Assembly (NCBI RefSeq): GCF_000283515.1
Contig: NC_015976.1
Coordinates: 2,574,501-2,638,500, forward strand
Direction of reading: 5' to 3'
DNA from: Sphingobium sp. SYK-6
GTDB lineage: Bacteria > Pseudomonadota > Alphaproteobacteria > Sphingomonadales > Sphingomonadaceae
DNA length: 64,000 nt
The stretch's first letter is position 1. Each line of letters opens with the position of its first letter. This document shows, piece after piece, positions 24,199-31,878 of this stretch. A model generated the notes under the pieces. That model was not told the DNA's origin and ran no database searches. It was given only the letters and a program-made list of their open reading frames with translations. A program made the translations under genes and the position numbers.

Positions 24199-25491
24199 TC
24201 AGAAGCCGAAGTCCGGCCGGTCGGGTCGCTTGCCGGTAAGCCAGTCGTAGACCTCGACGACCTGCGCGGCCTTGCGTCCCCAACTGTAGAGCGCATCGAT
24301 CCTCGCCCTGCCCCGTGCGGCCATCGCGGCGAGATCATGCTGCCCGGCCGCCATCTCCGCCAGCACCTGCGCCGCACGATCCCGCATGAGCTCCCGTGAG
24401 TCTATAGGCAGCCTGAAGCCCGTCTCGCCCGTTACGATCTCTGCAGGGCCGCCATAATCGGCGATGATCGGCACGAGCCCCAGCGCCATCGCCTCGATCA
24501 CCGCGCCGCCACCGAATTCGCGCACGCTGGGGAACAGGAAAACGGACTTGTCCCGCGCGATCTCCGGCACTTTGCGATGTTCCACCCAGCCCGCGAAGGT
24601 GACGGCATCGGCCACGCCGAGCCGGGCGGCCAGCGCCTTGAGGTCGGCCATCATGGGGCCGTCGCCGATGATCGTGAGCCGAGCGGCGCCCGCCCGCAGC
24701 AGGTCCTGCGCCGCCTCGATCGCGACGTCCGGCCCCTTGTAGGGCACCAGCCGGCCGATGAAGCAGAGATCGAGCCGCGCGTAGCGGTCGGGCTGGCCAT
24801 GGTCGGCGAAGCGCGCAGGATCGATCGCGTTTTCGGGGATATAGATGCACTTTCCGCGCGCGCCCTCTGGCAACTCCGAAGCGGTGTGCCGCGAGCCTGC
24901 GATGATCGCGGCCGACTGCCGCCACGTCCGCTTTATGCCGGGCATCGCCTTGTAGGCATTGCGGACATAAGACAGCCATTCCTTTTCCTGATGGCGCTCC
25001 CTGGTGAACGCACGCGGCCAGGGAATGCCGCCGTTCAGCGGACCGACGACGAACGGGACGCCGGCGCGGGCACAGCGGCCGGCAAGCAGGCTCGGCGCCG
25101 TGGGGCTGAGCGGCGTGATTCGGTGAACCACATCGAATTCGCCGACCCTGATCTGCTTGCCGAAGCGACGCCACACCATGCTCTCGAACAGCGGATAGAA
25201 TAGGGACTGAAGCGCCGTCACCGTCGTCCACCCCTTGCCGGCCCCGCCGCGCAACTTGCCGATGATTGTCCAGAGCGGCTTCATGAGCGCTTCGGTATCA
25301 ATAGCGGTGAAATCCCGGCCTTCGACGAGGCCGGCACGCTCGAAGGCGGCTTTGTTGCGAACCTGCGTCACGATATGGGCGTCCGCGACCGAGCGGATCG
25401 CATTTGCCAGCGACCAGCCGACCAGCGGCACGCTGACCCATTCCGGATTGGCCGCCTCGGCGATCAGCAGGACTCGATAGCGTGACGTCAT
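24199..25491 (-). CDS. GT4-type glycosyltransferase
   Basis: A 430-residue two-domain glycosyltransferase. The N-terminal acceptor domain contains HRITPLSPTAPSLLAG and GPLNGGIPWP; the C-terminal nucleotide-sugar domain contains FIGRLVPYKGPDVAIEAA, TIIGDGPMM and the characteristic GGGAVIEAMALGLVPI (about residue 335) with the Glu that contacts the donor. It probably transfers a sugar during polysaccharide or glycolipid assembly; donor and acceptor cannot be read. ATG 25491 gives MTSRYRVLLIAEA, a typical GT4 start; the frame is open eleven codons further. It stands alone, with no neighbouring glycan genes. Confidence 0.85.
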   Translation of the reverse strand: MTSRYRVLLIAEAANPEWVSVPLVGWSLANAIRSVADAHIVTQVRNKAAFERAGLVEGRDFTAIDTEALMKPLWTIIGKLRGGAGKGWTTVTALQSLFYPLFESMVWRRFGKQIRVGEFDVVHRITPLSPTAPSLLAGRCARAGVPFVVGPLNGGIPWPRAFTRERHQEKEWLSYVRNAYKAMPGIKRTWRQSAAIIAGSRHTASELPEGARGKCIYIPENAIDPARFADHGQPDRYARLDLCFIGRLVPYKGPDVAIEAAQDLLRAGAARLTIIGDGPMMADLKALAARLGVADAVTFAGWVEHRKVPEIARDKSVFLFPSVREFGGGAVIEAMALGLVPIIADYGGPAEIVTGETGFRLPIDSRELMRDRAAQVLAEMAAGQHDLAAMAARGRARIDALYSWGRKAAQVVEVYDWLTGKRPDRPDFGF

Positions 25492-25843
25492 CAGCGGGGA
25501 ACTCCGTGCGGCCCGGGCCCTCAACAGGCCGACTCGCTCTCTCTATGGCACGGGATGGGAGGGCGCAAATCACGACTGAGATCGCCTCTCGCGCCGTAGC
25601 TGGCCCTTTGTCCAAGCGCGGTACAGGTCCCGTCTTGCCCGCTCAAAACGTCAGCCCGTGCCACAGGCCGGATGAGCCGTGGAACCAAATTTCCGCACCA
25701 TTAACTGTGCCAATTCCGGCCGGTCCATGGTAGAATTTGGCTGGGCGCAGAGCACAATATCAATAGCTTGTTAACGTCCTCCGCTCTACTTCCGGTGTGG
25801 GGACGACGTCGATCCGGTAACGGACGACGCGATGAGGTTTGTC
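25492..25843. other. 352-base divergent intergenic region
   Basis: Between the glycosyltransferase and the next gene. The right half (25685-25790) is less GC-rich, with TTAAC at 25692 and 25770, as expected for promoters. I found no -35/-10 pair at proper spacing, no repeat and no convincing small ORF. Confidence 0.4.
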
Positions 25844-26524
25844 ATGAACGAGCAGCCCCGCCAGTCGACCAATTCCAGCCTCGCTGCCGTGATCGCAGCC
25901 ATAGTCGACCAGGACGGCTCCGCGGCTCACGGCTATTGCGCGCCCGCGGTGGCTGGAGAGCGCCATGCGTTCGTCCGCGACCTCGTCGACTTCGCCGACT
26001 TCGTCCATCTCGTCACGCTGCTCCATGGCCATGTGCCGGGCCTGGTCGATCATGCAGCCGCCCGGACGGTGGAAGTCTCGGCGCGCGGGTGGCTCATCAA
26101 GTCGATCGACGCGTTCGTGACCGAGCGGCAGTTCCTCAACCGGCTGAGCGTGGCGGTCGGACCGCTGCCAAGCACCGCCGGTCATAGCGAGACGAGCACC
26201 GTCGTCGCGCAGCAGCGGCACGCGATCGAGATGCTCGCACAATCCGACCGGCGGGGATGCGCCCTCGGAACAGCCGTGACGCTGACACTGGAATGGCACC
26301 CCATTCGCGCCATCCTCGATGCCGGTGCGGTTCGCCTCGGTATCGAGCCGTCGATCTGCACGGTGCCCAGCCGCGCGGAAACGCTGGCGCTACTGAACGA
26401 TCTTCCCGACCCGGATCGCATCGCCCGGGCGGTGCAGTTCGGCGCGACACAGCTTGTCGGCCAGCATCGCGGCATGTGGGACCTGCTCCAGGCCCGCGCC
26501 GCCGTGCGCAAGATGCAGGACTGA
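25844..26524 (+). CDS. unrecognised helical soluble protein
   Basis: A 226-residue protein I do not recognise. It has no signal peptide or transmembrane helix. It is mostly helical, with FADFVHLVTLLHGHVPGLVD near residue 45, SIDAFVTERQFLNRLSVAVG near residue 90 and CALGTAVTLTLEWHPIRAIL near residue 145; the C terminus ends RAAVRKMQD. A few His residues (HAFVRD, HGHVPG, QQRHAIE) could bind metal, but no motif is clear. ATG 25844 is preferred over ATG 25832 because TGAGG sits six bases before it. The coding looks genuine: G/C-biased third positions and no competing frame on either strand. Confidence 0.65.
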   Translation: MNEQPRQSTNSSLAAVIAAIVDQDGSAAHGYCAPAVAGERHAFVRDLVDFADFVHLVTLLHGHVPGLVDHAAARTVEVSARGWLIKSIDAFVTERQFLNRLSVAVGPLPSTAGHSETSTVVAQQRHAIEMLAQSDRRGCALGTAVTLTLEWHPIRAILDAGAVRLGIEPSICTVPSRAETLALLNDLPDPDRIARAVQFGATQLVGQHRGMWDLLQARAAVRKMQD

Positions 26525-26748
26525 CAAACCGCCGACGACCCTTTAGGTGAGGCACCGGCGCGCCGCATCCGGCGGCGCGTGCCGGGTGGGAGCGCGTGCC
26601 GCGCAGGACTTCGATTCGATTCGATGCGGGCGGGCGCTACGCGCTTCGCGCGCATCCGCGCACGGTTGGAGGTCGCCCAGCCCGAGCGCGGACCGGCGGC
26701 ATGGGTTTATGAGTTCCTGCTGTTCGGATGCGCGCGAAGGACTTGTCG

Positions 26749-27081
26749 TTACAGGTTCAGCAAAGCACGAATTTTCGCCTGAACCTCAACCAGCACACCC
26801 TGTGGCACCGCGCCTTTCCTGGAAGCGAGACGAGCCCGCCAGTCGAGACTCTTGATCTGATCGGCCAGCACCGCGCTTGGCGGAGTCTCGCTCACGACGA
26901 CTTCGAACGGATATCCTTTTATCCTCGACGTCATCGGACAGCAGATCATCATCCCGCGCGCACGATTGTACGAAGCCGGCGACAGCACAACGGCCGGGCG
27001 ATGGCCCGCTTGCTCATGGCCCGCCTGAGGGTCGAAATGAAGCCAGACAATATCGCCGAGCTCCGGAACATAAGCCCCCAC
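26749..27081 (-). CDS. MazF/PemK-type mRNA interferase toxin
   Basis: A 110-residue protein starting with GTG at 27081. GDIVWLHFDPQAGHEQAGHR then PAVVLSPASYN is the MazF/PemK N-terminal pattern, followed by MICCPMTSRIKGYPFEV and VLADQIKSLDWRARL, the catalytic-core strand and the D-Q-I-K-S-L-D-W motif. It should cleave mRNA when free of antitoxin. The GTG overlaps the antitoxin stop (TAGTG), so toxin synthesis is coupled to antitoxin synthesis. Confidence 0.88.
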   Translation of the reverse strand: MGAYVPELGDIVWLHFDPQAGHEQAGHRPAVVLSPASYNRARGMMICCPMTSRIKGYPFEVVVSETPPSAVLADQIKSLDWRARLASRKGAVPQGVLVEVQAKIRALLNL

Positions 27082-27323
27082 TACCAGACTTCCTTGCCTG
27101 CCGGCGGACCAAAGTCGACTTCTTCCGGGAAGGTGTCAGGCGTCATGCCACTGAGCAGCGAGTCCAGGTCATAGGAAGGCGTGGAAACCGGCTCGATGAT
27201 GATGCGTCCCTCTTCCTCGCGGACATCCACCTCCTGATCGATGCGCAGAGATGCCGATGCCATGATCGAGGCCGGGATTCTCACCGAGGCGCTATTGCCC
27301 CATTTCTTGACATGAACACGCAT
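27081..27323 (-). CDS. MazE-type antitoxin
   Basis: An 80-residue protein with an AbrB-like N-terminal DNA-binding domain (MRVHVKKWGNSASVRIPAS) and an acidic C-terminal tail (DTFPEEVDFGPPAGKE) that would wrap the toxin. ATG 27323 is preferred because AAGGG lies eight bases upstream; the ATG at 27329 leaves only two. The promoter at 27352-27381 overlaps an inverted repeat, as expected for autoregulation by MazE or MazEF. Confidence 0.87.
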   Translation of the reverse strand: MRVHVKKWGNSASVRIPASIMASASLRIDQEVDVREEEGRIIIEPVSTPSYDLDSLLSGMTPDTFPEEVDFGPPAGKEVW

Positions 27324-27339
27324 TGTCATTGCCCTTGAT

Positions 27340-27381
27340 GTATCGACAATGATGATACGTGACTCGCGGGCAGAGTGTCAA
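27340..27381 (-). promoter_or_regulatory. mazEF promoter with overlapping operator
   Basis: Minus strand: TTGACA (27376-27381), 18 bases, TATCAT (27352-27357). An inverted repeat GTATC (27340-27344) ... GATAC (27354-27358) overlaps the -10, and a third GTATC lies at 27387-27391. It ends 17 bases before the mazE ATG. The arrangement fits repression by the antitoxin. Confidence 0.65.
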
Positions 27382-27491
27382 CAAATGTATCAACAGGGAA
27401 TTGGCGCAAGGTTCTGAGTGGCAGCCCAGAGCGTCGTGACCAGCCCGTCTACGAAGGCGAACCGGATTGAGCAGTCCAGCAGACCACCCAC

Positions 27492-28697
27492 TCAGTAAAG
27501 CAGATGCGCTGCCCTCGCCTGCGCCCAGGCGGCCTCGTCGGGCAGGGTCAGGGCGTCGAGATCGGCGGGGGTCGCAGCGGCATCGTCCACCCATTCGCGC
27601 AGCAGCGGCGAGCCATTGATCACGTCGATGGGCAACTTGCCAAGCTCATATTCGTAGGGGAAATCGCGCCAGAGGGGATAGTCCGGCAGCAGCTGCCGGA
27701 TGGCTTTGAAGGCAAGCGCCTGCACGCGCCAGGGACGGAACGCATCATGGCGATAGGCAGGGCCCTCGGCATGGATATGGACGCCATTGCACAACGTGCC
27801 GACATGCTTGTGGAAGGTCGGCTCGAACCAGCAATCGCGCAGGATGCAGCCTTCCAGCCAGTGCGGCGCGAGCGCCCTCATGCGCGCGACCACGGCGCGG
27901 GCATCGATGTCCGGCGCGCCGAACAGTTCGAGCGGGCGCGTGGTCCCGCGCCCTTCCGAGAGCGTGGCGCCTTCCAGCATCACCGTGCCGGCGTAGCAGC
28001 GGGCCATGTTGAGATTGGGAGCATTGGGGCTGGGATTGACCCACAGCCGTCCGGACGGCCAGCCGAAGCCGGGCGCGGCATCCGGGTCATAGCCTTCCAT
28101 CGCGATCACGCGATAGTCCAGGTCCAACCCGAAGTGATCGACGAACCAGTGGCCCAGTTCCCCCATGGTGAGGCCGTGGCGCATCGGCATCGGCCCCGCG
28201 CCGACGAAGCTCTCCCACCCGGCCCGCAGAGTCAGCCCCTCCACCGGACGCCCGGCGGGATTGGGGCGGTCCAGCACCCAGACCGCCTTGCCGAGCGGCG
28301 CTGCCGCTTCCAGCAGGTAAAGCAGGGTGGTGACAAAGGTGTAGATCCGGCAGCCCAGATCCTGAAGATCGACAAGGAAGATATCCGCGCTGTCCATCAT
28401 CGCACGTGTCGGCCGGCGCACCTCCCCGTAGAGGCTGAACACCGGCACGCCATGGACCGGATCCTCATAATCCGGGGATTCCACCATATTGTCCTGCTTG
28501 TCGCCGCGCAGGCCGTGCTGCGGCCCCATGGCGGCGGCCAGCGTCACGTCGCCGCAGGCCGACAAGGCATCGAGCGCATGCGTGAGATCGGCTGTCACGG
28601 ATGCGGGATGCGCCAGCAGGCAGACGCGCTTGCCGGCAAGGGGCCGGCGCAGGGCGGGATCGGCGAGAAGGCGGTCGAGACCGGTCTGGAAGCTCAT
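27492..28697 (-). CDS. NamZ-like (DUF1343) exo-beta-N-acetylmuramidase family protein
   Basis: A 401-residue protein. It carries GPQHGLRGDKQDNMVESPDY near residue 60, ADIFLVDLQDLGCRIYTFVT near residue 105, and LDRPNPAGRPVEGL near residue 145, the conserved core of DUF1343, whose characterised member NamZ releases N-acetylmuramic acid from cell-wall fragments. Unlike exported relatives, it shows no clear signal peptide, so a cytosolic recycling role is possible. ATG 28697 overlaps the stop of the DOMON-like gene by four bases, marking an operon. The frame is open upstream but only as a shadow of that gene. Confidence 0.8.
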   Translation of the reverse strand: MSFQTGLDRLLADPALRRPLAGKRVCLLAHPASVTADLTHALDALSACGDVTLAAAMGPQHGLRGDKQDNMVESPDYEDPVHGVPVFSLYGEVRRPTRAMMDSADIFLVDLQDLGCRIYTFVTTLLYLLEAAAPLGKAVWVLDRPNPAGRPVEGLTLRAGWESFVGAGPMPMRHGLTMGELGHWFVDHFGLDLDYRVIAMEGYDPDAAPGFGWPSGRLWVNPSPNAPNLNMARCYAGTVMLEGATLSEGRGTTRPLELFGAPDIDARAVVARMRALAPHWLEGCILRDCWFEPTFHKHVGTLCNGVHIHAEGPAYRHDAFRPWRVQALAFKAIRQLLPDYPLWRDFPYEYELGKLPIDVINGSPLLREWVDDAAATPADLDALTLPDEAAWAQARAAHLLY

Positions 28698-29248
28698 GCG
28701 CTGCCCAGTGGCGGAAGCGCGAGCGCGAAGCAATCGCGATGATGAAAATCGGGCTTGCCCGGCGGATGCGCGAGCGCCCAGTAGCTGAGCCGCCCGCCCC
28801 GCTCCTCGATCACCGCCGAAATGCCGATCCTGCCGGTGCCGTCCCACGGCAGGCAATCCTCGCACAGGCGCGCCGTCATCACGAGCCGCTCCGTGCCGGC
28901 GGACATCGCGATTTCCGGCGCCGGCAAGTCGATGCGCGTCATGCCGGTGCGGTAATGATCGAAATGATAAGCGGCGAAAGCACCCGAGGGCGACAGGTTC
29001 AGCTCCGCATAGGCATCGCCCGGGCGAGCGAAGAACAATTCGAAGCAGGTCGTCTTCCACAGACCATCGCTATGCACCGGCGGCGCTGCCGGCGGCAGGC
29101 TGACCAGGGACGGATCGCCAGCCGCGATGAAGCTGATCTCCCACCCGAAATCCGCCGTCCGTGCGATCCGCGCGCCCAGCGCCACAATGGCCGCGCAGGG
29201 CGTCGCGGGATGGCATTGCAGGGCCCGCTCGGCCAAAATGCTACTCAT
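28694..29248 (-). CDS. DOMON-like protein
   Basis: A 184-residue beta-rich protein. DGLWKTTCFELFFARPGD, then AYAELNLSPSGAFAAYHFDHY-like sequence (first 20 from about residue 78) is the pattern of the DOMON-like carbohydrate/heme-binding fold. There is no signal peptide. It is upstream of and overlaps the NamZ-like gene, so the two are probably translated together; a sugar-binding role tied to cell-wall fragments is an inference. It is divergent from tyrS, with 61 bases between. Confidence 0.7.
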   Translation of the reverse strand: MSSILAERALQCHPATPCAAIVALGARIARTADFGWEISFIAAGDPSLVSLPPAAPPVHSDGLWKTTCFELFFARPGDAYAELNLSPSGAFAAYHFDHYRTGMTRIDLPAPEIAMSAGTERLVMTARLCEDCLPWDGTGRIGISAVIEERGGRLSYWALAHPPGKPDFHHRDCFALALPPLGSA

Positions 29249-29309
29249 GGTCCGGTTCCCATGCTAAGCGCGCCACCGTTTTCCTGACGGGCCGCCGCGA
29301 GAGAAGAAA

Positions 29310-30542
29310 ATGGCAAGCTACAAGTCCGACCTGCTCAACCTGCTCGAAGAGCGGGGCTATATCCACCAGATCACCGATGCAAGCGGGCTCGACGCGCTTG
29401 CCTCCACGCAGGTCGTCCCGGGCTATATCGGCTTCGATCCCACCGCGCCCTCGCTGCATGTCGGCTCCATGGTGCAGATCATGCTCCTGCGCCGGCTGCA
29501 GCAGACCGGCCACAAGCCCATCGTGCTGATGGGTGGCGGCACGGGCAAGGTCGGCGACCCGAGCTTCAAGGACGAGGCACGCAAGCTGATGACCGTCGAG
29601 ACGATCAACAGCAACATCGCCTCGATCAAGACGGTCTTCGAGAACTTCCTGACCTTCGGCGACGGGCCGACCGATGCCATCATGGTCGACAATGCGCAGT
29701 GGCTCGACGCGCTCGAATATCTGCCGTTCCTGCGCGATTACGGCCAGCATTTCTCGGTCAACCGGATGCTCAGCTTCGACTCGGTGAAGCTGAGGCTCGA
29801 CCGCGAACAGTCGCTGAGCTTCCTAGAATTCAACTACATGATCCTCCAGGCCTATGACTTCCTGGAGCTCTCCCGTCGCGCCGGCTGCCGCCTGCAGATG
29901 GGCGGGTCGGACCAGTGGGGCAACATCGTCAACGGCATCGAGCTCTCGCGCCGCGTCGACGGCACCGAAGTCTATGGCGTCACCACGCCGCTCATCACCA
30001 CGGCCGACGGCGGCAAGATGGGCAAGACGATGGCCGGCGCGGTCTGGCTGAACGAGGCGATGCTGCCGCATTTCGATTACTGGCAGTTCTGGCGGAACAC
30101 GGACGATCGCGATGTCGGCCGCTTCCTGCGCCTGTTCACCGATCTCCCGCTCGATGAGATCGCGCGGCTCGAAGCGCTGGAGGGCGCGGAGATCAACGAG
30201 GCCAAGAAAATCCTCGCCAACGAGGCGACGGCGCTTTGCCGGGGCCGGGACGCAGCCGAGGGCGCCGCCGAGACGGCCCGGCTCACGTTCGAGGCAGGCG
30301 CGGCGGCGGCCGCCACCGACCTCCCCACGATCCAGGTATCCGGCGACAGCATCGGACTCGTCGCGGCCCTGACCGAGACCGGCCTTGCCGCGTCCAATGG
30401 CGAGGCGCGGCGCAAGATCGCCGAGGGCGCGGTGCGCGTGGATGACCAGCCGATCCGCGACGCCGCCCATCAGGTCGCGGTGGGCGAGGCGCCCGTCAAG
30501 CTGAGCCTGGGCAAGAAGCGCCACGCCCTGCTGACGCGCTGA
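29310..30542 (+). CDS. tyrS: tyrosine-tRNA ligase
   Basis: A 410-residue class I aminoacyl-tRNA synthetase. The HIGH-type motif is [13 protein letters not shown] (about residue 47), the tyrosine site contains [12 protein letters not shown] and [12 protein letters not shown], the KMSKS-type motif is KMGKTMAG (about residue 236), and the C-terminal S4 domain begins [20 protein letters not shown]. Complete and of usual length. A purine-rich GAGAGAAGAAA precedes the ATG. Confidence 0.97.
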   Translation: MASYKSDLLNLLEERGYIHQITDASGLDALASTQVVPGYIGFDPTAPSLHVGSMVQIMLLRRLQQTGHKPIVLMGGGTGKVGDPSFKDEARKLMTVETINSNIASIKTVFENFLTFGDGPTDAIMVDNAQWLDALEYLPFLRDYGQHFSVNRMLSFDSVKLRLDREQSLSFLEFNYMILQAYDFLELSRRAGCRLQMGGSDQWGNIVNGIELSRRVDGTEVYGVTTPLITTADGGKMGKTMAGAVWLNEAMLPHFDYWQFWRNTDDRDVGRFLRLFTDLPLDEIARLEALEGAEINEAKKILANEATALCRGRDAAEGAAETARLTFEAGAAAAATDLPTIQVSGDSIGLVAALTETGLAASNGEARRKIAEGAVRVDDQPIRDAAHQVAVGEAPVKLSLGKKRHALLTR

Positions 30543-30649
30543 GAGCCAACCGCGTCGCGCTCATCGTTTACGGCGCGCTAGGGATGATGATTGACCTCCG
30601 GTTCACGGATGGGGCGGACAATGGTCGGTCCTGAGCCGGAGGAATGTCG

Positions 30650-30970
30650 ATGTCGCTTCCCTCAACCGAATATGAGCCCCGGCGCGCCGTTCGCGAGACC
30701 ATCGCCTGCCCCGCGCGCATCTGGGGCCTCACGCTGCCGCCGAGCGACGTGGTCGTGGTCAATCTCTCCGCGAACGGATGCATGCTGCAGTCCGACATGC
30801 CGGCGTCGATCGGCGAGAGCCTGACGCTTGAGCTGCCGGACCTCGGCAGCCTGCGCGGCGTGGTCATATGGTCGACCGGCGCGCGCATCGGCCTCGAGTT
30901 CGAGGCCCTGATCCCGCAGGATGCCTATCTGGGCTTTCTTGAAAGACACCACGACGGGAGCGAGGGGTAA
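30650..30970 (+). CDS. PilZ domain protein
   Basis: A 106-residue single-domain protein. YEPRRAVRETIACPARI holds the RxxxR part of the cyclic-di-GMP motif, VVVNLSANGCMLQS gives the second (D/N)-x-S-x-x-G part, and GRVVIWS-like strands follow (RGVVIWSTGARIGLEFEA). ATG 30650 is preferred to ATG 30644: CCGGAGGA is seven bases before the later one but abuts the earlier. It is followed 87 bases later by a second PilZ gene. The target is unknown. Confidence 0.85.
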   Translation: MSLPSTEYEPRRAVRETIACPARIWGLTLPPSDVVVVNLSANGCMLQSDMPASIGESLTLELPDLGSLRGVVIWSTGARIGLEFEALIPQDAYLGFLERHHDGSEG

Positions 30971-31057
30971 GCCCCTATTCTACCAAGAAAATGACAAAAC
31001 GTCCGCACATATGACGGACGAGCTCATCTCAACCCATAAGTCGCAAGGAGAGAGAGA

Positions 31058-31423
31058 ATGACCCAGGAGGCCCCTCGGATCGCACCGGACATGCCGCGCC
31101 AGCGTCGGGAGACGGCGCGCGATCTTGTCGATTTCCCCACCAGCATCGAACGAGGCGATACGCGGCTGGACGTCCGGCTGATCGATGTCTCGGCCCGGGG
31201 TTTCCATGCCCGTTGCAGCGACGCCCGCTTCGTCCGCGGGGAAGCGGTGAGCGTCTGGCTGCCCCAATGCGGCCTCGTCCAGGCGCGCGTGATGTGGGGA
31301 TTGCGCGGCTGCTTCGGCGCCCAGTTCATGGTGCCGATCGATGCCCGGACCTATCCCGACATACTGGCGACGCTGCGCGGGCCTGCGCCTGCGAACAAGG
31401 CGCAAGGCGCGCTCCCGGACTGA
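31058..31423 (+). CDS. PilZ domain protein
   Basis: A 121-residue PilZ-like protein: PRQRRETARDLVDFPTSIER with basic residues, then VRLIDVSARGFHARCSD, the D-x-S-x-x-G motif, and ARVMWGLRGCFGAQFMVP, the closing strands. The RxxxR motif is less regular (RQRRETARD), so cyclic-di-GMP affinity may differ from its neighbour. AAGGAG lies eight bases before ATG 31058. Together with the HD-GYP gene at 42398 it points to cyclic-di-GMP signalling in this organism. Confidence 0.82.
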   Translation: MTQEAPRIAPDMPRQRRETARDLVDFPTSIERGDTRLDVRLIDVSARGFHARCSDARFVRGEAVSVWLPQCGLVQARVMWGLRGCFGAQFMVPIDARTYPDILATLRGPAPANKAQGALPD

Positions 31424-31836
31424 TCGATTTCGGGGCCGGCACGACCGCCCGCAATGCCGGTCCAGCACGGCGCTGCTGTCTGGAAGTTCACGAAGATGAC
31501 GACCCGTCCGTCTCATCTTCCGCTCCCCGTGCGCTTTGCGGTGGACCGACGCGGCGGACGCCGGCGCCTGCTCCGGCAAGGCTGGACGGTCTCGCCGGAT
31601 GATGGAAGGTCTCCAATGAACAAGAGCCGCGCATTGCCCTGTCTCCTTCGATGCGAAGAGGCGTTCGGCAGGGCTGCCACGGCGGAGGGGATGTAGGACA
31701 GGGAAAAACGAGGCTGAGGGGGGGGGAACCACCTCACGGCATACTTATCCCGGATGGCCAGCTCCTTCGGTGCCTTTGCCCCCTCCTGCACAGGCGGAGC
31801 CCCCTGGGGGGCGATGGCGTTGCCCCCTCTCCCAAC
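31424..31836. other. non-coding stretch between PilZ and recG
   Basis: No convincing gene. Short open frames on both strands (31454-31696 and 31513-31791) encode Arg/Pro-rich sequence without homology or a ribosome site. A run of nine G is at 31717-31725 and a small perfect hairpin (GCCCCC-TG-GGGGGC) at 31799-31812. It looks like repeat-derived intergenic DNA. Confidence 0.5.
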
Positions 31837-31860
31837 CCTCTCCCCTGAAGGGGAGAGGGC
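31837..31860. repeat. perfect inverted repeat of the CCCTCTCCCCT type
   Basis: CCCTCTCCCCT (31837-31847), loop GA, AGGGGAGAGGG (31850-31860). Sequences of this type are a common dispersed intergenic palindrome in bacteria. It lies 19 bases beyond the recG stop and may also end the recG transcript. Only one copy is in the window. Confidence 0.7.
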
Positions 31861-31878
31861 TCTAATCCCTCCGTTGGG

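Noticed and set aside
31454..31791. Short frames on both strands between PilZ and recG
   Set aside because: Arg/Pro-rich, no ribosome site, overlapping each other in repeat-like DNA.
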